Shown here: in pieces, positions 61,749-64,000 of the stretch
Position numbering within the stretch: position 1 is the first letter of the stretch
Layout: each line of letters begins with the position of its first letter
The notes under the pieces: model-generated
Database searches by the model: none
The model's input: the letters and a program-made list of their open reading frames with translations, nothing else
What the model was told of the DNA's origin: nothing
Source of the DNA: Rhodospirillaceae bacterium
Lineage (GTDB): Bacteria; Pseudomonadota; Alphaproteobacteria; Bin65
Reading direction: 5' to 3'
Assembly (NCBI GenBank): GCA_009840595.1
Contig: VXNK01000149.1
Span: 24,898 to 88,897, forward strand
DNA: 64,000 nucleotides
Position numbers and translations under genes: made by a program

Positions 61749-62780
61749 TCAGCCTGCCGGGCGCTCCGGCTTGCGAGCCAGGAAGAAGAACATCGGCGTA
61801 AAGATGCCGGACCTGCCGCCTTCGACCAGCGCGTCCGCCGCCCGGTTCAGCAGCGTGCTGACCGCCCGGGTGCCTTCCGGAAACAGCCGCACTCTCTCCC
61901 CGACCCGCAATGTCAGGTTGGTCAGGGCGCGGCCGAACGGTGTGCGCGGAATGCTCGAAAGGCTGAAATCCCGGCCCTGCAAGGCGCGGTACCAGGGCGT
62001 CTGCGGGTCTGATTCGGGCGCGCGGTCGCGCGCTTCGAGAAGCTCGAACCCGGCCGTCCGCAACGCGGCGCAAATCTCGGGCATGGAGGGGATATCCGGC
62101 ATCGCGTCCCCCTCCATGATGTCGTCCCTGATCCGCCGGTGTTCGGCATTGCCGGAATCGAAGCTGTCGGTGAGGCACCACTCGTAGCCGCCGAAACAGG
62201 CGCCCGGACGCAGGACGCGGAAGACCTCGCGGAACGCCGCCGTCTTGTCCGGCGCATGGGGCATGGATTCGATGGCGATGGCGGCGTCGTAACGGTCGTC
62301 ACCTTCGGGAATCTGCATGTAGTCGCCGTGGATGAAGCGGCACAGCGCCTGAACGTCCTTCGTGTGCAGCTTCGCGCGCTCGATCTGGTAGGCGTTGTTG
62401 TTGATGCCGACGAAGCCGGCTCCGGAATGGCGGGCCATGTTGCCCATCGGCCCGCCGACCCCGCATCCCACATCGAGAACCTCCATCCCCGGCTTCAGGG
62501 ACAGCCGGTCGGCGAGATAGTGCTGGTGCCTGAGCAGCGACTCCTTGAAACGCTCGCCGCGGCGCCGGGGTGCGAAGTGGAAGGACTGCCCCCAGCCGAA
62601 CTCGTAGAAATCGGTGACCAGGTCATAATAACGATTGACGAACGACCGGTATTGCTCCCGCCTTTCCGCCGGGCCGGCGTCGTAAATCGCGGTGTAGCCG
62701 TCGACGGTGGATTTTACCTCGTCCGGCGCAAGATTCGCGAGCGAGCGGCCCCCCGGACTCTTGGCGGTATGCTGGTTCAT
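61749..62780 (-). CDS. Sterol C-24 methyltransferase, ERG6/SMT family
   Basis: A 343-residue SAM methyltransferase. YYDLVTDFYEFGWGQSFHF (residues 51-69) is the sterol-binding region I of Erg6, RHQHYLA near 84 follows, SAM motif I is VLDVGCGVGGP (101-111) and NNNAYQIERAK near 131. EWCLTDSFDSGNAEHRRI (near 225) matches the Erg6 middle block. It alkylates C-24 of a delta-24 sterol side chain. Convergent with the cyclase operon. The start at 62780 has only a weak ribosome site. Bacterial SMTs are rare; single or double methylation cannot be told. Confidence 0.92.
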   Translation of the reverse strand: MNQHTAKSPGGRSLANLAPDEVKSTVDGYTAIYDAGPAERREQYRSFVNRYYDLVTDFYEFGWGQSFHFAPRRRGERFKESLLRHQHYLADRLSLKPGMEVLDVGCGVGGPMGNMARHSGAGFVGINNNAYQIERAKLHTKDVQALCRFIHGDYMQIPEGDDRYDAAIAIESMPHAPDKTAAFREVFRVLRPGACFGGYEWCLTDSFDSGNAEHRRIRDDIMEGDAMPDIPSMPEICAALRTAGFELLEARDRAPESDPQTPWYRALQGRDFSLSSIPRTPFGRALTNLTLRVGERVRLFPEGTRAVSTLLNRAADALVEGGRSGIFTPMFFFLARKPERPAG

Positions 62781-62971
62781 TCCAACATTCTGCCAGAGCC
62801 GCACAACTTCCCCAAGACCGGAATTTTCCAGACGCCGCAATATCTTGCGCCGCGGCGCCGAAATCGAAAACGCCCTTCCGGAGCGCGGCAGGTTTGTCCG
62901 GGGCGCAGGACGCGTCGACGGATACAATGCGGCCAGCGGCAACGCCGGACATTCAGCAGGGACCGGAGAGC

Positions 62972-63706
62972 ATGCCCGAAGACCGAGCCGACCGAGCGCC
63001 TTCCGAAGCCGCCACGCGCCCGGCCGGGCCGGCGATACCGGCCGCGCTGCTCGCAGCGCTGGCCATCGCGCTCCTGACCGCGGCCGGCACCGGCGCACGC
63101 TACTGGTTCCGCGGGGATTTCGGCGCCGTCCACGCCCTGCTGGTCCTGTTCTTCTCGATCAATCTGTGGATCTGCTATTGGGAGATATGCCTGTTCCTCC
63201 GGCGCGATTATGTCGAGCGGCGTGTCGCATACTGGCGCGGGCGCCAGCGCGAAACGGGCCGGAAACCGGTCATCGACTTCCTGACCTCGAAGGTTCCGCT
63301 GGCGAAGGTGTTGTCGCCGACGGTCTGGGCCGATGTCTGGGCGGCCTACGCGGAGATCGACGAGTCCTTCGCCGACCGGCGGGCCCACGGCTACAACGTG
63401 GATATCGCCAACGGCTTCGTGACCCCGGTCCCGATCCTGGTCCTCTACGCCGCCTACACCTTCGGGATCCTGCCCGCCCCGGCCGCCGGCATTATCGGCG
63501 CGATGCTGTTCTGGCAACTGTGGTACGCAACCCTGGTCTATTGGATCGGTTTCTTCGGGGCCGGCCGGCAATCCCGGATCGGCCGAAAGGACCGGTATAT
63601 CTACATCTGGGCGCCGAACACCCCATGGGTGCTGTTCTCGCTGCTGGGCCTCTATGTCTCCATCCGCCTGATCGTGGACGGCGACTACGGCGTTCTGGGT
63701 TACTGA
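62972..63706 (+). CDS. Five-helix membrane protein, possibly emopamil-binding/sterol isomerase-like
   Basis: A 244-residue protein with hydrophobic segments near residues 19-40, 50-75, 148-166, 172-196 and 212-236. Features reminiscent of EBP (delta8-delta7 sterol isomerase, EXPERA fold): a WEICLF-containing second helix with a Glu, VWADVWAAYAEIDESF in the loop that looks like LWKEYAKGDSRY, and NTPW (N216, W219) at the last helix matching the N-x-x-W pair of EBP. The similarity is judged by eye and is weak. ATG at 62972 with GGAGAG four bases upstream. Next to the sterol methyltransferase and divergent from it. It could be an unrelated membrane protein. Confidence 0.5.
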   Translation: MPEDRADRAPSEAATRPAGPAIPAALLAALAIALLTAAGTGARYWFRGDFGAVHALLVLFFSINLWICYWEICLFLRRDYVERRVAYWRGRQRETGRKPVIDFLTSKVPLAKVLSPTVWADVWAAYAEIDESFADRRAHGYNVDIANGFVTPVPILVLYAAYTFGILPAPAAGIIGAMLFWQLWYATLVYWIGFFGAGRQSRIGRKDRYIYIWAPNTPWVLFSLLGLYVSIRLIVDGDYGVLGY

Positions 63707-63803
63707 CCGCGGCCTTCCCGCTTCGCTGCCGGCCCAACGACCCGCTGGGCCGACATGACGGATGGCGCGGCGCGGTGGGGCGGCAATGGGGATCGCATTT
63801 TCC

Positions 63804-63835
63804 TTGACATCGCCAATTTTGTTCACTATATGTCC
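63804..63835 (+). promoter_or_regulatory. Sigma-70-type promoter with possible LexA-like site, gene off the end
   Basis: TTGACA (63804-63809), 17 bases, TATATG (63827-63832): a strong promoter pointing right. GTTC-N7-GTCC (63821-63835) is one base off the alphaproteobacterial SOS box GTTC-N7-GTTC and overlaps the -10. The gene it drives is not in the window. Confidence 0.5.
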
Positions 63836-63892
63836 GTGGCCAGCGCCCGAAGTGTGCCTGCCGCGGCCGGACACGCTCCATCCGCCACTTTT

Positions 63893-64000
63893 CCGCCCCG
63901 CCCCCGTGGGGGGGGGCGGGGGCGGGGTGGTCGGGGGCGGCGGCCCGCCACGACCCCCCCCCCCGCCCGGCCCCAAAAAACAAAAAGAAAGAATATATTT
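63893..64000. other. Low-complexity contig end
   Basis: Long G and C homopolymers (GGGGGGGGGCGGGGG, CCCCCCCCCGCCC) then an A-rich tail. It is unlike the rest of the genome and probably an assembly or read-end artefact. Confidence 0.6.

Noticed and set aside
1..64000. tRNA, rRNA, CRISPR arrays, insertion sequences and phage genes
   Set aside because: I looked for cloverleaf ends, repeat-spacer arrays and transposase or integrase motifs and saw none.

Overview
The window is about 66% GC, densely packed and syntenic with Alphaproteobacteria: the rpsB-tsf-pyrH-frr-uppS-cdsA operon, rpsF-rpsR-rplI with fabD-fabG alongside, and MttB/dimethylglycine dehydrogenase/VOC/SDR content typical of free-living or host-associated marine Rhodospirillales-like lineages. 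The exact taxon is inference. The last ~110 bases (G/C homopolymers then an A-rich tail) look like the ragged end of an assembled contig.

Layout. 0-4.6 kb: translation/lipid-carrier operon on the minus strand. 4.6-5.8 kb: gene-free stretch with a candidate small RNA, a repeat-rich spacer and a cluster of DnaA-box-like sites. 5.8-16 kb: VOC protein, exported protein, purB, a dimethylglycine-dehydrogenase-like flavoprotein, a GST, small conserved genes, panB and a methyltransferase. 16.3-24.1 kb: a corrinoid-dependent C1 system (MttB-family methyltransferase, corrinoid protein, methyl-H4folate:corrinoid methyltransferase, RACo-type activator, DUF1638) that contains a 1318-bp tandem duplication. 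24.4-35.8 kb: hydratase, a peroxiredoxin broken by an amber codon, an ArsR/SRPBCC/haloalkane-dehalogenase operon, two SDRs, a cobalamin-riboswitch-controlled cbtBA pair, class II DAHP synthase, NAPRTase and a DUF3859 pair. 35.8-47.6 kb: two complete branched-chain-type ABC cassettes back to back, the rightward one running into hutC and hutU. 47.7-49.4 kb: a vapBC module and a TauD-type dioxygenase. 49.4-53.0 kb: fabG, fabD and rpsF-rpsR-rplI.

53.5-63.7 kb is the remarkable part: a compact bacterial sterol biosynthesis locus. A translationally coupled five-gene operon encodes a 3beta-HSD/epimerase-like SDR, a Rieske oxygenase, a C-14 sterol reductase (ERG24 family), a CYP51 sterol 14alpha-demethylase, and one polypeptide of 1138 residues in which a squalene epoxidase is fused in frame to an oxidosqualene cyclase (DCTAE motif). 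A convergent gene encodes a sterol C-24 methyltransferase (ERG6 family), and next to it lies a five-helix membrane protein that may be an emopamil-binding/sterol isomerase-like enzyme. Together they could take squalene to a C-14/C-4 demethylated, 24-alkylated sterol. Squalene synthase is not in the window.

Several parts of the window are linked by cobalt/B12 use: cbtBA under a cobalamin riboswitch would supply cobalt for the corrinoid methyltransferases, whose probable substrate family (quaternary amines such as glycine betaine) would feed dimethylglycine to the flavoprotein at 9.2 kb.
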